Assembly (NCBI GenBank): GCA_021399435.1
Contig: JAJTUP010000002.1
Span: 1,798,001 to 1,862,000 of the forward strand
Origin: Diaporthe sp. PMI_573
Lineage: Eukaryota; Ascomycota; Sordariomycetes; Diaporthales; Diaporthaceae
Reading direction: 5' to 3'
Length of the DNA stretch: 64,000 nucleotides
Shown: positions 12,307 through 22,828 of the stretch, one piece after another
Position numbering within the stretch: position 1 is the stretch's first letter
How the letters are laid out: each line of letters opens with the position of its first letter
The notes under the pieces: model-generated
Databases searched by the model: none
What the model saw: only the letters and a program-made list of their open reading frames with translations
What the model was told of the DNA's origin: nothing
Program-made: the position numbers and the translations under genes

Positions 12307-15300
12307 CCTGCTCTGCCAACTGCCCCTCCACCCCTCCACCCCAATTTCCCCAGCCTAGGTCGGGCGTCCCCGACCCCTGCCCATCCCATCCAGGCCCAAA
12401 CGCTACCCAAAGTACAAACCCATGCGATGAACTCGGACCCCACAGTCCATCCAGCAGCCCTACACCTGCAAGGCCTGTCCGGCTCTCCACAGCTCACCGA
12501 AGCTCTCCCCAGTGGCCCGCGCGATGGAAACGGATGATCGACCGGCAGCTCCCAGGTGAAGCTGCAATGAGCAACCAATCGCGTCCTCGTGCCCTTTTGC
12601 TCAACCTGCCAGCTCCCCCCCCCCAAACATGCCCCCATTACCGCTGAACCACGGCGTGGTATTCTAACCCGTGTTCGCGGGTCCCAAACAATGATCGTCC
12701 ACGATCCACGAGGTTTTCTGGTCAACAACCCCGGTTAGCGTTCTGTCATGCGGCGGCAGCTCCCTCGACCTGGTGCTTAAGTGGGATTTTGTGAAACCCT
12801 GGGGAGAGGAAGACGAGCCGCGACTGGCAGCTGACGTCCTGGACAGACAGGCTCGGCACTCTACCGAATCCTACATGCATGCCTGCCCCTACACTCCCTA
12901 CAGTCACGCCCGCGCCATGGCGCTCCGTCGGCCGAGTCCCAGCGCGTTGTCCGTCTTTCCGCCGCATCCTCACCTCACATCAACACGCCTACTGCGTACT
13001 AGTCCTCCTTCCTCACCCTGGCCCCCCCACTTGGCGAACCAGTCGCGTTTGTGCCTATCTCGAAGAACTTCGTGGCGCCAGCAGATCGCCCTTCTGTTTG
13101 ATTGACGTCCCCTATGCCGCTGTTTCTGTCATGCACGCCCCCGAGTGAACTCCTCCGCCCTCCCCCATATTTGAGCCTGCCAGCCCGCACTTGGGGACAA
13201 ACATCGATTTTAAGGATGAAGGCTGCGCCACCTTTGTCGATGTAACAGCAAGGGTGGTTCTTACCAGACGAGTGACCCTCGATTCAAAACTCGGGGTCGC
13301 ACACACGGGCTCATCACTCGACCAACATCTTATCCATCGAGCCAGCTAAACGGTCCCGCCCTATAGGTTTCATCCCTCATGAATCAGCTTCCTGCTAGCT
13401 TCAGACGCTCCCAGCCGTCCAAACTATGGGCCAGTCCCACTTTGGTCGCAATCATACACAGGTTACGATTGGCTAACGAGATGTGCTACAGTTCCGCTCT
13501 CAACATCCAGTCTCTCTTCACCTCGGTGACGCTCTCACTTGGGATGCACCGTTCTTGAAGACACGATGACAACCTCCACGACTGGATGCCAAGCCTGACA
13601 AGAGCCTCCCGGCTGTTGTTTCGCCGGTGGTCCAAGTGGGCGCCCTCCCGTCCATGCTCTCCCTGGTGCGCATCTCAAATCACTTCCAAGACTGTCAGAG
13701 ATGTCCAACCTATCCGACATCCGAACTGTTCGCGAGCCTTTCTGTTTCTCCTGCAAGTCAGTGGCTGAAACCAAACATTGATCCATAGTCTCGTCAAGAC
13801 GTCAAAATCACTTTCGGCTTCTGAAGAGCTAATTTGCCGATTGTTTGGACTAGAAGCACGTGCCCCAGTTCTCACGACATCCAATGTTTGGTCCCATACC
13901 TCGTGTGTCCAAGCTCCCAGTTGCCGAGACGGCTTTTCTCTGGGGACAATCGAGGCACTATGAGCTGTTTGCCCATGTTCTTGCGAGTGCGCGAGGGTGG
14001 GTCTGCTTGTACTACCTTGCCACGCAGGCCGCTGCGACCGGTGACCGGCCTGGAGGCGGACTTGCGACGAGAGGGCAAGGTCTGGTCCCTTCGCCACACT
14101 TGAGGAGGCAGGCACTGGCCTGGGGGGCCACCCACCTCGATCTGAACGGCGTTCGTCCTAGGTCGGAAGCACTATCCGCTGGGCTGCAGCGGCCTCCCAC
14201 CAGGAGGCCATCAGGAGGGGGGACGGCGCGGGTAGGGGGCAAAGGGACATCTTGGCCTCCTTGTCATCGTCGTCCAAGGAAGGGATGACGCTGACTGGAC
14301 TGCCTACCCAGGACGGTTCGAGCGTTCCAGCACACACTCTGTCTCACACTCCTCCTCACGACCCCTGAGTCGGCTCACGAAAGCAAGTGAGACTCGTCGG
14401 AAGCCCTAGCACGTTGCCTTGCAGCAACCTTCCGGCCATCCCGGGTTGTCGAGCGCTGACGCGCAGGGACTCGGTCGCTCCTTGTGATGGTTGCGAAGCT
14501 TAGGCATGCTTTCTACTGGTGTGGAAGGCGTCCGGGGGCGACTGCCGGCGGTGGTACCGCCTTGTACCATTTGGTTCCCCCTTTGCCTCTCTAGGGCCAT
14601 GCTTTTACTGGCTGGTGAAGATGTCGCGATGTCCAACCACGGCAATGGAGTCGCTAACGGCTTGCAACGCAGATCGAAACGATCAGCAAACTTAGTCCCG
14701 TTTCCTGTCTTGAGCTCAAACTAAACAAACTGCCGTGAGGTGAGGACCTCTCTGACGGCATGTCATGCTCACCGCGCATAAGGTGACATTCGCGAGCAGA
14801 GGGACTTGAAACCAAGAGCTCCCTTGAAACAAACAACGGCTCCGCCTCGCATCGTTCTAACGGATTGGGTGCAAGCGGTGGGCGGGAGCTGAAATCGAGA
14901 TGCATGTCCTCGGACGAGGACAGCAGATATCGCTCGGGGGCGAATAGTGACCAGCACGGATCACAATGAGGCCAGGCAAACAAACTTGGTACTCGGGACT
15001 TTGACATCGCAGCTGACCCTCAGAAAGTTTGTGTCGATTTTTGTTGTCATCAGCCGGTGAGTCAGGAGAGTCGAGAGGAAGGGTACCCCGATCGTCTCCC
15101 AACAACTTGGCGCCTCCCTCACTTAGTCCCGTCTTTGGACGACAAGAGTTGAGGGATGCAGCGGGAAGTCACCTCGGTCTGGCCTTCAGCAGAATTTGGC
15201 CCGATATGCAGCTTCCATGCCAGCGAATTATATGGTCAAACTGCAGCCTTGGTTACTCCAGTGACCGGGTTCGGTGGTCGGTTGCTCTATGGTCTGGCGC

Positions 15301-18296
15301 GGTCCCTGTGCCCATCTTCAGACGGTAATCATCGGAAGAAGCTATCGCACTTATGTCGTCTCGCGGACTGATCCTCGTCTCATAGGGGAAGAAGTCTCCC
15401 CCCCTCCCTGACCCACAACCATCGCCACTGTCAAACCTTCACCCATGAGCACAAGTGCCCGTTAAACGACGGCGACCAGACCTCGAGTGGGGTCTGGTCT
15501 CTTGCCAGTACTACATTGCAATGACTCTCGATTCCTACTGGAAGAACGCAGTCCCCAGGAGTGTCACAACGAACTGTAGGTGCGCGGCAGGGCGACGCTA
15601 GTGCGGGCTCTGAGGTCGGGCGCGCCCATCACGTATGTGGGTGGGAGAACACTTCGCCATCGAACGGGTGGGATGAACTCTGCAACAGGGCTGATGATGA
15701 CTGCATAGCCTTTTTGTGTGTACTATGCGGGACTTGGGCTCTTACGGGACACACTTGATATTACCTACGACCAGGACAGATTAAGTTCTAAGGGACCAAT
15801 TGGTACAATTTTGAATAGAGATGGGTCAACTTTGGTGATTCAATAATCAGATCGGTGAGCATTCCACCTTTGCGTGTAAATCTGCTCGGCCTAGAGCACC
15901 CGAGCTTGAAGTACACACAGTGGCAAATGAATGTTATACCGCAAAGACAATATTATCACGAAGCCTCCCGCTGACCCACCACCATCATCCGACTTGGATG
16001 GGCCCAAATCCGCTGGATGTCGTTGCAGGGGCAACATGTGCAATCCTTCAGGGACTCTTCTGTCGTCAGACAAGCGTTGAAAGCGCTCTGCAGGGCTAGG
16101 ACGTAAGCACGCCCCATTCTGTGTTACCAAATAGCCTCCCATGCCACCGGGATCTTCACGCCGGCTATATATTCATTCATACATGCATGTGTGAGACTGT
16201 GTGACGGGAGTCTTCAAGCCACATACACGGGAAGGTGTATGCACACACACAGACACCCACACACTATCTCCCTCCCTCACGTAATTGTTGCGCGCATCGG
16301 TGATTCACCCGCGTGTTTGATAGGCCTTAAGCCAATAACCTCTCTTATTCCTCTATCGATCCCCTGCGCTGGGGGGGGGGGAGCGGTTTGCTAGCTCAGA
16401 AGCCCGGCGCCAGGGCTCGTGCTCAACCCCCAAGCAAGGCGAATACAGCCATGCTGGCTCAGCAGTGTCTCTCACGAGGACGTAGTGCCTACTCACTCGA
16501 TGGGAGGACAGACATGAAACCCATCGATGCGCCACGCATCCTCACACGGTGGGAGGTGAGAGACGGGTATCGACGGTGGCCCGACCCGCCGGGCGGCCGC
16601 GTCATCTCACCGTGGTGAGAGCGACCGCGGGAAGGCTGACGCGGGACTTTCGTGGGATTGAAGGAGAACTATCGGGGTAACCGGGGGACAGGCGGGGGAT
16701 CGCTGAGTGGGTGGTGTGGCCTATCGGGGGATTTGTTCCCTCCCCTGGTGACAGCCGCCCAGATTTACCTCTGATGTAGGACAGCAGCATTTTGCTTGGC
16801 GTGATCGACATCTCGGTACCGCTGATAGCCTGGTATCACATGGCCAGACAGATACCGCCGGTGGTGGTGGTGGGTGGTGGTCACGCTGCTGCTGTGTAGC
16901 CGTGACACAGGCGAGGGCTGTTTTTTATTTGGGGGTCGCACGAATGTTCAGGTTATGGGCGCGCGAACGAGTGACCGGTGTCGATCGGTGTAGATATATT
17001 GGCTGGTTGCTCCTGCGAGCAGGGACTGACACGGTTCAGAGCTCACCGCGGGTAGCCGTCGCGAGGGTCGGGGAGGGGGAATGATCTTCCCGGGAGGAAC
17101 GCGGCACGATGGAGGGTGGGTACATGGGGGTTTGGTCTGGGTGTTTGTCCTGCCCGGCTCCAATTGCCCGGCCCTCGATTCTGATGGCAGATCAAGCGAG
17201 GGAGCGGACGGCTACGTGCGTCAGATGGCGGAGGCTATAGAGATGGGCCACGACGGGAGGAGCGTCACTCGGGCCGCCGCATGGCAGCATGGGGTGACGG
17301 TTCGATTACCCAAGTAGGCCACGCGAGGATGCAGATAGGTATTGTCACACGGAGCTGAAAGTGGCTGCAGGGTATCACTTTGGAGTAGTCACGCTCTCAC
17401 CTTCCATTACCTCCCTCTGTCTGCCTGCTCTCGAGAACAGGCGAGCTCAATTACTGTGCCGTGCCCGACGAATCGCAAACACAATGTGCTTAGCCGCACA
17501 AGGGCGCGAGAACTTGACCGCCGGCAAGTGTCAACGAGGTCGAAGGGCCACGTGGGTTCTTCTTGGTCAAGCAAGCAATCAGGTCTGCGAGTACGTCCCT
17601 GCGAGGGCAGAGCATGACGGCAGGCTGTTGTCAGATCGGTGGCGCCCACCTCAGCTCGCGACGTTACCGAGCTCGCATGCAGGTATCCGGGTGTGTGACG
17701 ACTGAAGGCGTACAAGGTTGAGTAGTTGGTAATTGAAAGCGCAAGGGTAGGTTCAAACACCGTGAGATTTTGTCGGTGTAGACATGGGAGGCGGACAAAC
17801 CGGCGGGCTGGGGCGCAGCTGTGTGTCGTGCCGCGGATTCTGAGAGGGAATCGGTAGATACTGTCCGAAAGGTGGCAGAACCGTTGGCTGACTGCTTTTG
17901 TGTGTTTGAATTTGTTCTTTGCCAGGTACCTATCATGTATGACGGACGACAGAGTCGTGGAACGAGATCAATCGCAGCGTCGAGAGAACCATCCTGTCCA
18001 CGCATGTTGATAGACGGATGGTACGTCGAGGAACAGTCGTGGAGTCTACGAGAGTAAAGTCTTTCGGTGAATTGTCACCCTGAACGTATCATGAGCATGT
18101 TGGCAGTCATCGCTGGGTGCTGTGAAAATGCGGTTGATCTGGAAACAACACTCCACGGATCGTCAAGTACAGAAACAGCGAAAAGCTGGGAGCTTAGGCA
18201 AGACTTTGTTTTGAAGGGAAAACATCTCAGGCGCCATTATTCCAAAGGATTGGGGTATCTACCGGAGACTCCGTAAAACCAAAAACACTCCTGCCT

Positions 18297-21200
18297 TCAA
18301 AGCACATCGGAGTCGTCATCATAGAGGAAGATGGACGAGGTCATCCTCTTTGCTGTAGCGTCTTTATCCTCCTTCTTGATAGCCACTTCCTGCTCTGTCT
18401 CATTTTTTGGCCTTGTTGTCAGCCCACCGAAGGGCACCGAGTCATCCTCCTCGATCTTGACCTCATCGCGCTCGCCTTGGTTGCCAACTCCGCCATTTGC
18501 AATTCGCAAGTCCATGTCGGTGTTCTCCGAGATATCAGGCTCCGCCTTGACTCTCTTCGCATCCTCCGTAGGCTCTTGTTTGAAACTCCCAAGTACCTTC
18601 TCCATGCGCGTCCTATAAAAGGTGTCGAGGCAGTCTCGCCGCTGCTCCTGCGTCCAGCCTTGCACGACGACAGCGAATTCCGTAGCGCTGGCATAGCCGA
18701 ATTGCCGGGCCATGGTGCAGAATTGTCTACGCATGACATCCTCTGGTGGGTTGAACGTGTAGGCGTAGCCGGGCCCATCTTCGAAGGCCTCATTGACTAG
18801 CTTATCTGCGAACAATAGGCTTTGACCTTCGGGTTCATCAAGATCCATTTTCTCTGCGAATGCAGCGCGCCTCGACAGTTGGGCCTCGACTTTGCTGGAC
18901 CCAATGACTTCGGAGTTCTCGTGAGTGTACTCGACGCCTGCTGAGGCGAGGATCGCCTGGATTGCGTCCTTTTTGGATCCGCTGGCCTGCTTGGCGACAC
19001 CTTCCGAGTCCTCTGACTTGACTAGGGCGGCCAGCTGGCTGATGCCGTTGTCCTCGTCGTCATCGCCAGATGTCTCTTTCTTGATTTGACTGAACTCATT
19101 GTCCTGCTCAACCTTGGCCATGTCAACATCGAAGAGGTGCACACCGGCTCTCGCTTCAGCGATGTTGGTTGCGTTGACAATGTCCTTCAGTACCACTTTG
19201 TCGGCCTGAAACGTGAAAAGATTCGCCAGGCCAAAGAGCTCGCCCTTTCTTGATGGGTCCTCCTGCACGCCCTTGAAATACCGACGCTCGCTTGATGCGT
19301 TATAGCCGATGTTGGCCTGTTGTTGCTTGTAGATTTGCCTGGCATACACGATCTCCTCTATCGTGCCAGCGGAGACGAGGCGAAAAACCTCGACGTCGCG
19401 GACCTGACCGATGCGGTATGCTCGATCCTGAGCCTGGAGATCGTAAGCTGGATTCCAGTGTGGGTCAAAGACAACAACTTTGTTCGCCGATGTTATATTT
19501 AGACCGACGCCTCCTGCTTTGGTCGAGATGAGAAACACGAACCGATCCGGATCCGAATTGAAATTGTCCACCTCTTTCTGCCGGTCCGAATAGGATAGGC
19601 TTCCATCAAGAAAACTCATGGTGTACGTCGTAGTGCTCGTGAACAAATGGTGAAGGATCCTGAGAAGACGAACACTGTGGGAGAATATCAGGACCTTGTC
19701 CGAATTCTCATACCAGAAGCTGAGAAGCTTCTTCAGAACTCTCCACTTGCCACAGAATTTTGAATCGGCGAGTAGCTGGAGCGAGTTTCGACTCTTGTAA
19801 AGGGTCTTCCAGTCTGGGACGCAGCTCGAGAGCCTAACCAAAGCAGCGTCCTTTCTTTCCCGAGACTCCTCGTCCTTTGGCAAGAGAAGGCTTATGTGGT
19901 TTGAGATCTTTTGCATGGTCATAATTGCCGGAAAGACGAGCGTCTGCCAGCGCCGTCCATCTGGCAACGTCTCGGAGCAGCACCAGCCTTGCTTTTTCGG
20001 CTTGCCACTTACGCCGACTGCGCCACACTCGCAGGGTTCAGCACTATTTCGAATAATTTGGACTTCTTCGCTTTCCAGGTAATTCTCATACGCCAGACTC
20101 TGATAGTCTGTCAGCGGGCAAAAGACAACCCTGTCAGCTTTCTTGGGCAGCTGATGAGCTATCAGTGACTTCATTCTTCGGAGAAAGAACTCGGGCAAGA
20201 CCTTCTGGACAAGGTCGTTGGCCACCCTTCTTGCACGGCTCAGCTGTTGAAAGGTAGCGTCGTGAGACTGGCCCAGGGTCAAGGGCTTGGTGATCCTGTG
20301 ATCCCATTCAAAACTGGATCCAAAATGAGCAGGATTGGTCCAGTTCAGAAGGGTCCAAAGTTCTTCGTACTTGTTCTGTATCGCCGTCCCGGTTAAACCA
20401 ATGCGACAGAGGGCGTTGGCCTTGTTCATCGCTATTGCGATCTGTGTGCGGGAGTCCTTGAGCTTATGGCACTCGTCAGCAATGACGGCGTCCCATGGTA
20501 TCAGGTTGACCTTCTCCTCGTCGTGTCTGTATGTTTCGTAGGTCGTGATCATGACCTCGAGGGCACTGTTCTGGGCTGACTTCAAGGCGTCCTGCTTTCC
20601 AGAGCCGTGGTACAGCGTGGTCTTCCACCAGCCCCAGCGATTGAGCTCATTTCTCCAGTTTTCGATCAGCGATCCAGGGCAGATGATGAGGATGCGAGGG
20701 TACCACTTTCCCCTGCCGTGGCGAGACATCTTCCGAAGCCTCTTTGCATCCCTCTCGTCTCCGGTCTTGCCGAAGGCAGCAACGAGGAAGGCAGCAACCT
20801 GGACAGTTTTCCCAAGGCCCATGTCGTCTCCTAAGATGCATCCAGTCTGGTACACGAAGTGGCGATGTAGAAACTGGACACCTTCAACCTGGTAGTCTCG
20901 AAGATACTGTGCAATGCACGCCGGGATCACACCCCCGGAAAGATCCAGGATGATTTCTTCGCACGGCCTACATGGCTCGATGTCGTCGAATTTGGGCCGC
21001 CTCTCCAACTGTCGTGGATCCCTTTCGTCGTCGGAGAAATCGATATCTGCATAGTCGGGTGGCAGCTTGAGGCCAGCCTCGGAGAGTTCATCCCTGTTCT
21101 CGTCGAAGAGCCTGCGACGGTCGCGAATGTGGTCGGGCACCAGTGCGTGAACAAGACCATCTCCGTCCAGGAAGTCGGCGTCGTCTTCGCCCTGCAGTCT

Positions 21201-21482
21201 GTCAGAGAGGCTCTCCCTCTTGGCTTTGCCCTTGCCCTTTGACTGTTTCGCGTTGACGCCCTTCTTGGCTTTGGAGACCCTGCCTGTGGCTCGTTTCCGT
21301 TTCTTGCTCTGCATATACTCCTCATAGAAATTGTCAGGATCGTCGGCAAAGATGTCGCCTGGGTCTTGGAACTTTGGGTTGCCAAGGCTCGGCGAGACCG
21401 ACCGACTGTCTCCGGCAGTAGAGGCCGTTGCATCATCGTCTGAGAGCTCCATGGGTGTTGTTGACTGTCGTCGGGGTGCCAT
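18297..21482 (-). CDS. ERCC6L2: ERCC6L2-type SNF2-family DNA-dependent ATPase
   Basis: Intronless, 1061 residues. The N-terminal 180 residues are acidic and basic low-complexity sequence with a lysine-rich likely nuclear signal (about 59-90). The SNF2 motor follows: motif I GDDMGLGKT (about 218-226), DECH box (336-339), motif III GLTGTAIQN (362-370), motif V STKAGGVGLN (653-662) and motif VI QAQDRAYRIGQ (683-693). Two features point to the ERCC6L2 branch rather than Rad26/CSB or Rad54: the GDDMGLGKT form of motif I, and a Cys-rich insert between the two RecA lobes (CEC at about 483-485 and CC at 501-502, preceded by SAEP), which resembles the insert in ERCC6L2. The family acts in DNA-break and transcription-linked repair in animals; its role in fungi is less defined. 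The C-terminal 300 residues are acidic with a conserved-looking patch (about 930-1000). The start ATG at 21482 is the first in frame, and MELSD ten residues on is an alternative. The Dabb-GFA gene lies 407 bp upstream in the same orientation. Confidence 0.92.
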   Translation of the reverse strand: MAPRRQSTTPMELSDDDATASTAGDSRSVSPSLGNPKFQDPGDIFADDPDNFYEEYMQSKKRKRATGRVSKAKKGVNAKQSKGKGKAKRESLSDRLQGEDDADFLDGDGLVHALVPDHIRDRRRLFDENRDELSEAGLKLPPDYADIDFSDDERDPRQLERRPKFDDIEPCRPCEEIILDLSGGVIPACIAQYLRDYQVEGVQFLHRHFVYQTGCILGDDMGLGKTVQVAAFLVAAFGKTGDERDAKRLRKMSRHGRGKWYPRILIICPGSLIENWRNELNRWGWWKTTLYHGSGKQDALKSAQNSALEVMITTYETYRHDEEKVNLIPWDAVIADECHKLKDSRTQIAIAMNKANALCRIGLTGTAIQNKYEELWTLLNWTNPAHFGSSFEWDHRITKPLTLGQSHDATFQQLSRARRVANDLVQKVLPEFFLRRMKSLIAHQLPKKADRVVFCPLTDYQSLAYENYLESEEVQIIRNSAEPCECGAVGVSGKPKKQGWCCSETLPDGRRWQTLVFPAIMTMQKISNHISLLLPKDEESRERKDAALVRLSSCVPDWKTLYKSRNSLQLLADSKFCGKWRVLKKLLSFWYENSDKVLIFSHSVRLLRILHHLFTSTTTYTMSFLDGSLSYSDRQKEVDNFNSDPDRFVFLISTKAGGVGLNITSANKVVVFDPHWNPAYDLQAQDRAYRIGQVRDVEVFRLVSAGTIEEIVYARQIYKQQQANIGYNASSERRYFKGVQEDPSRKGELFGLANLFTFQADKVVLKDIVNATNIAEARAGVHLFDVDMAKVEQDNEFSQIKKETSGDDDEDNGISQLAALVKSEDSEGVAKQASGSKKDAIQAILASAGVEYTHENSEVIGSSKVEAQLSRRAAFAEKMDLDEPEGQSLLFADKLVNEAFEDGPGYAYTFNPPEDVMRRQFCTMARQFGYASATEFAVVVQGWTQEQRRDCLDTFYRTRMEKVLGSFKQEPTEDAKRVKAEPDISENTDMDLRIANGGVGNQGERDEVKIEEDDSVPFGGLTTRPKNETEQEVAIKKEDKDATAKRMTSSIFLYDDDSDVL

Positions 21483-21889
21483 GATAGTTGGCAGCGCTCA
21501 TGAGAGCTCAGACAGCGAGCGCGTCTGTTGTGATGGGCCGGCTTTGGGTTGGTTTTGTCGGCATTTTCAAGGCCAAGCAAGACCCAGAGCACATTTTTAG
21601 GGGAGAGCACGGAGAGCAGGCGTGCCGTAGTCTTTGTGGTTTGTTATGAGAACAAGTAAAACGGCGTTGAAAGAAACGGGATTCACATGCGACGCGCGCG
21701 TCAAGTGCATGGAAGCTCTACTGAGTGCACGCGTCCGAGGGGCAGCATGACCCCACAAGTGGGGGCTCTCTTCAGCACGTCTGCTAACTACCTAGGTACC
21801 TAGGTAAGCACGTCTGCTGCCATTCTGAATGACCCACAGCTACTCAAGAAAAGACTTTACCACTGAACTTGGCCCATAGGGTGTTGATT
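21483..21889. promoter_or_regulatory. Promoter interval of the ERCC6L2-like gene
   Basis: This 407-bp interval separates the stop of the upstream Dabb-GFA gene from the ERCC6L2-like ATG, both on the minus strand, so it must hold the 3' end of the former and the promoter of the latter. It contains an 18-bp perfect palindrome at 21789-21806. No TATA-like element is obvious. Confidence 0.6.
21789..21806. repeat. 18-bp perfect palindrome with AvrII/KpnI-like core
   Basis: The sequence tacctaggtacctaggta equals its own reverse complement and is also two direct copies of acctaggt. Shorter relatives lie at about 44481-44492 and 38960-38967, also in intergenic DNA. Confidence 0.9.
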
Positions 21890-22828
21890 TCATAGCCCAT
21901 TGGCCCCATCAACTCGGTTCACAGCCTTCTTGGTCGGGACAGGCTGCAAGCTATCCTGGAGGTGCCGCACCCAACTCAGCTTGCCTTCAGGAAAGATCTC
22001 GCCGCCGGCCTCGAAATCATTTCCACCCTCGAGCAGCAGCGTCCGAACAATGACCTTATCGACCATGGCATCTTGGTGGTGGTAGATATGTGAGGTGCAT
22101 GTAGGGCAGAAGAAGCATCTTACGTCCTTGCCTGTGTTCTCATGACATCAGCCTCGACTTCCACAACCCCACAGTCATCCAGGAAGAGTGCGCCGCGGAA
22201 CGAGACTTCAGATCTTACCACTCGCGCCCTTGTACGTGTAGACACTCGGCAGCCCCTTTTTCACCTTCAGGTCCTCTTTGGGCACGATATAGTTGCACGA
22301 GTACGGCCCACCCCCAAGCTTCTTGCAGGTGTCACAGTGACAGAGGACGTGCTTCAGGTCCTCGCCGTCAGTCCTGACCTCCCACTCGCAGCCCCCACAG
22401 TGGCACGCCCCCTTCCACGTCCTCCCGTCATCGCCCGGGAACGTCACGCCAGGCGGCCTTTTTGCCCCCGGGCCGAACAGCACCCCGTCCCTTATGTCGA
22501 CCACCAGGCTGTCCTCGATCAGGGGGTGCGCCTTCCGGCTGAATTCGAGGTGCACGGGGTCCCTGGTCAGGTAGTAGTCCAGGTCGTCCTGCGAGGCGAA
22601 CTCGAGCACGAAGGCGTGCGTCATGCCCTTGGAGAAGGGCTCCCAGCTCCGGTTCTTGCCCATGCGCATCGACAGCATGTATGGCCTCTGGGTGACCGGG
22701 TGGAGGCATCGGTGCTGCAGCGCCTTGAACGCCTCGAAGTGCTGCTCGAACGCTTCCCATGATATGCTGGGCTTGTACTTGAAGAGCACAATGTGCGTCA
22801 TCACTTGGGTGGCATCGGGGGCAGCCAT
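21890..22828 (-). CDS. Dabb-domain / GFA-domain fusion protein
   Basis: Two exons, 22828-22219 and 22131-21890, with an 87-nt intron (GTAAGA...ACACAG). The product is 283 residues. Residues about 11-118 look like a stress-responsive A/B-barrel (Dabb) domain, starting THIVLFKYKP and ending VVDIRDGVLFGPG. Residues about 137-265 are a glutathione-dependent-formaldehyde-activating/CENP-V (GFA) zinc domain with the ligand pattern CHCGGC (142-147), CHCDTC (163-168) and, after the splice, RCFFCPTC (Cys 209, 212, 215). Splicing is required to supply the last cysteines, which supports the model. GFA proteins bind zinc; some act on glutathione adducts and many have no known substrate. Start: ATG 22828 is the first in frame, but the frame stays open without ATG back to about 23152, so an unseen upstream exon is possible. 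Function of the fusion is unknown. Confidence 0.87.

Larger units (their letters stand above)
6760..18296. other. 11.5 kb gene-poor region upstream of the ORP1-like gene
   Basis: I find no open frame here with a recognisable domain, and no chain of spliceable exons that reads as a known protein. The many frames of 60-180 codons are low-complexity or mutually overlapping and look like chance. The region contains short tandem repeats (10261-10290, 11417-11445), a pyrimidine tract near 12276-12306, a G run near 16371-16381 and scattered trinucleotide runs (about 16860-16900). A 5' UTR intron of the ORP1-like gene could end at the TTGACAG acceptor just upstream of its ATG (minus strand, about 6786-6793). 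Long 5' UTRs, uORFs or non-coding RNAs are possible but not demonstrable from sequence alone. Confidence 0.55.

Noticed and set aside
12198..12728. Minus-strand frame of 176 codons with a poly-Glu run
   Set aside because: The Glu run is the translation of the pyrimidine tract on the other strand; the rest is Gly/Arg/Trp-rich noise.
17290..17320. tRNA B-box-like ggttcgattacc
   Set aside because: No complementary T-stem and no A box at the right distance.
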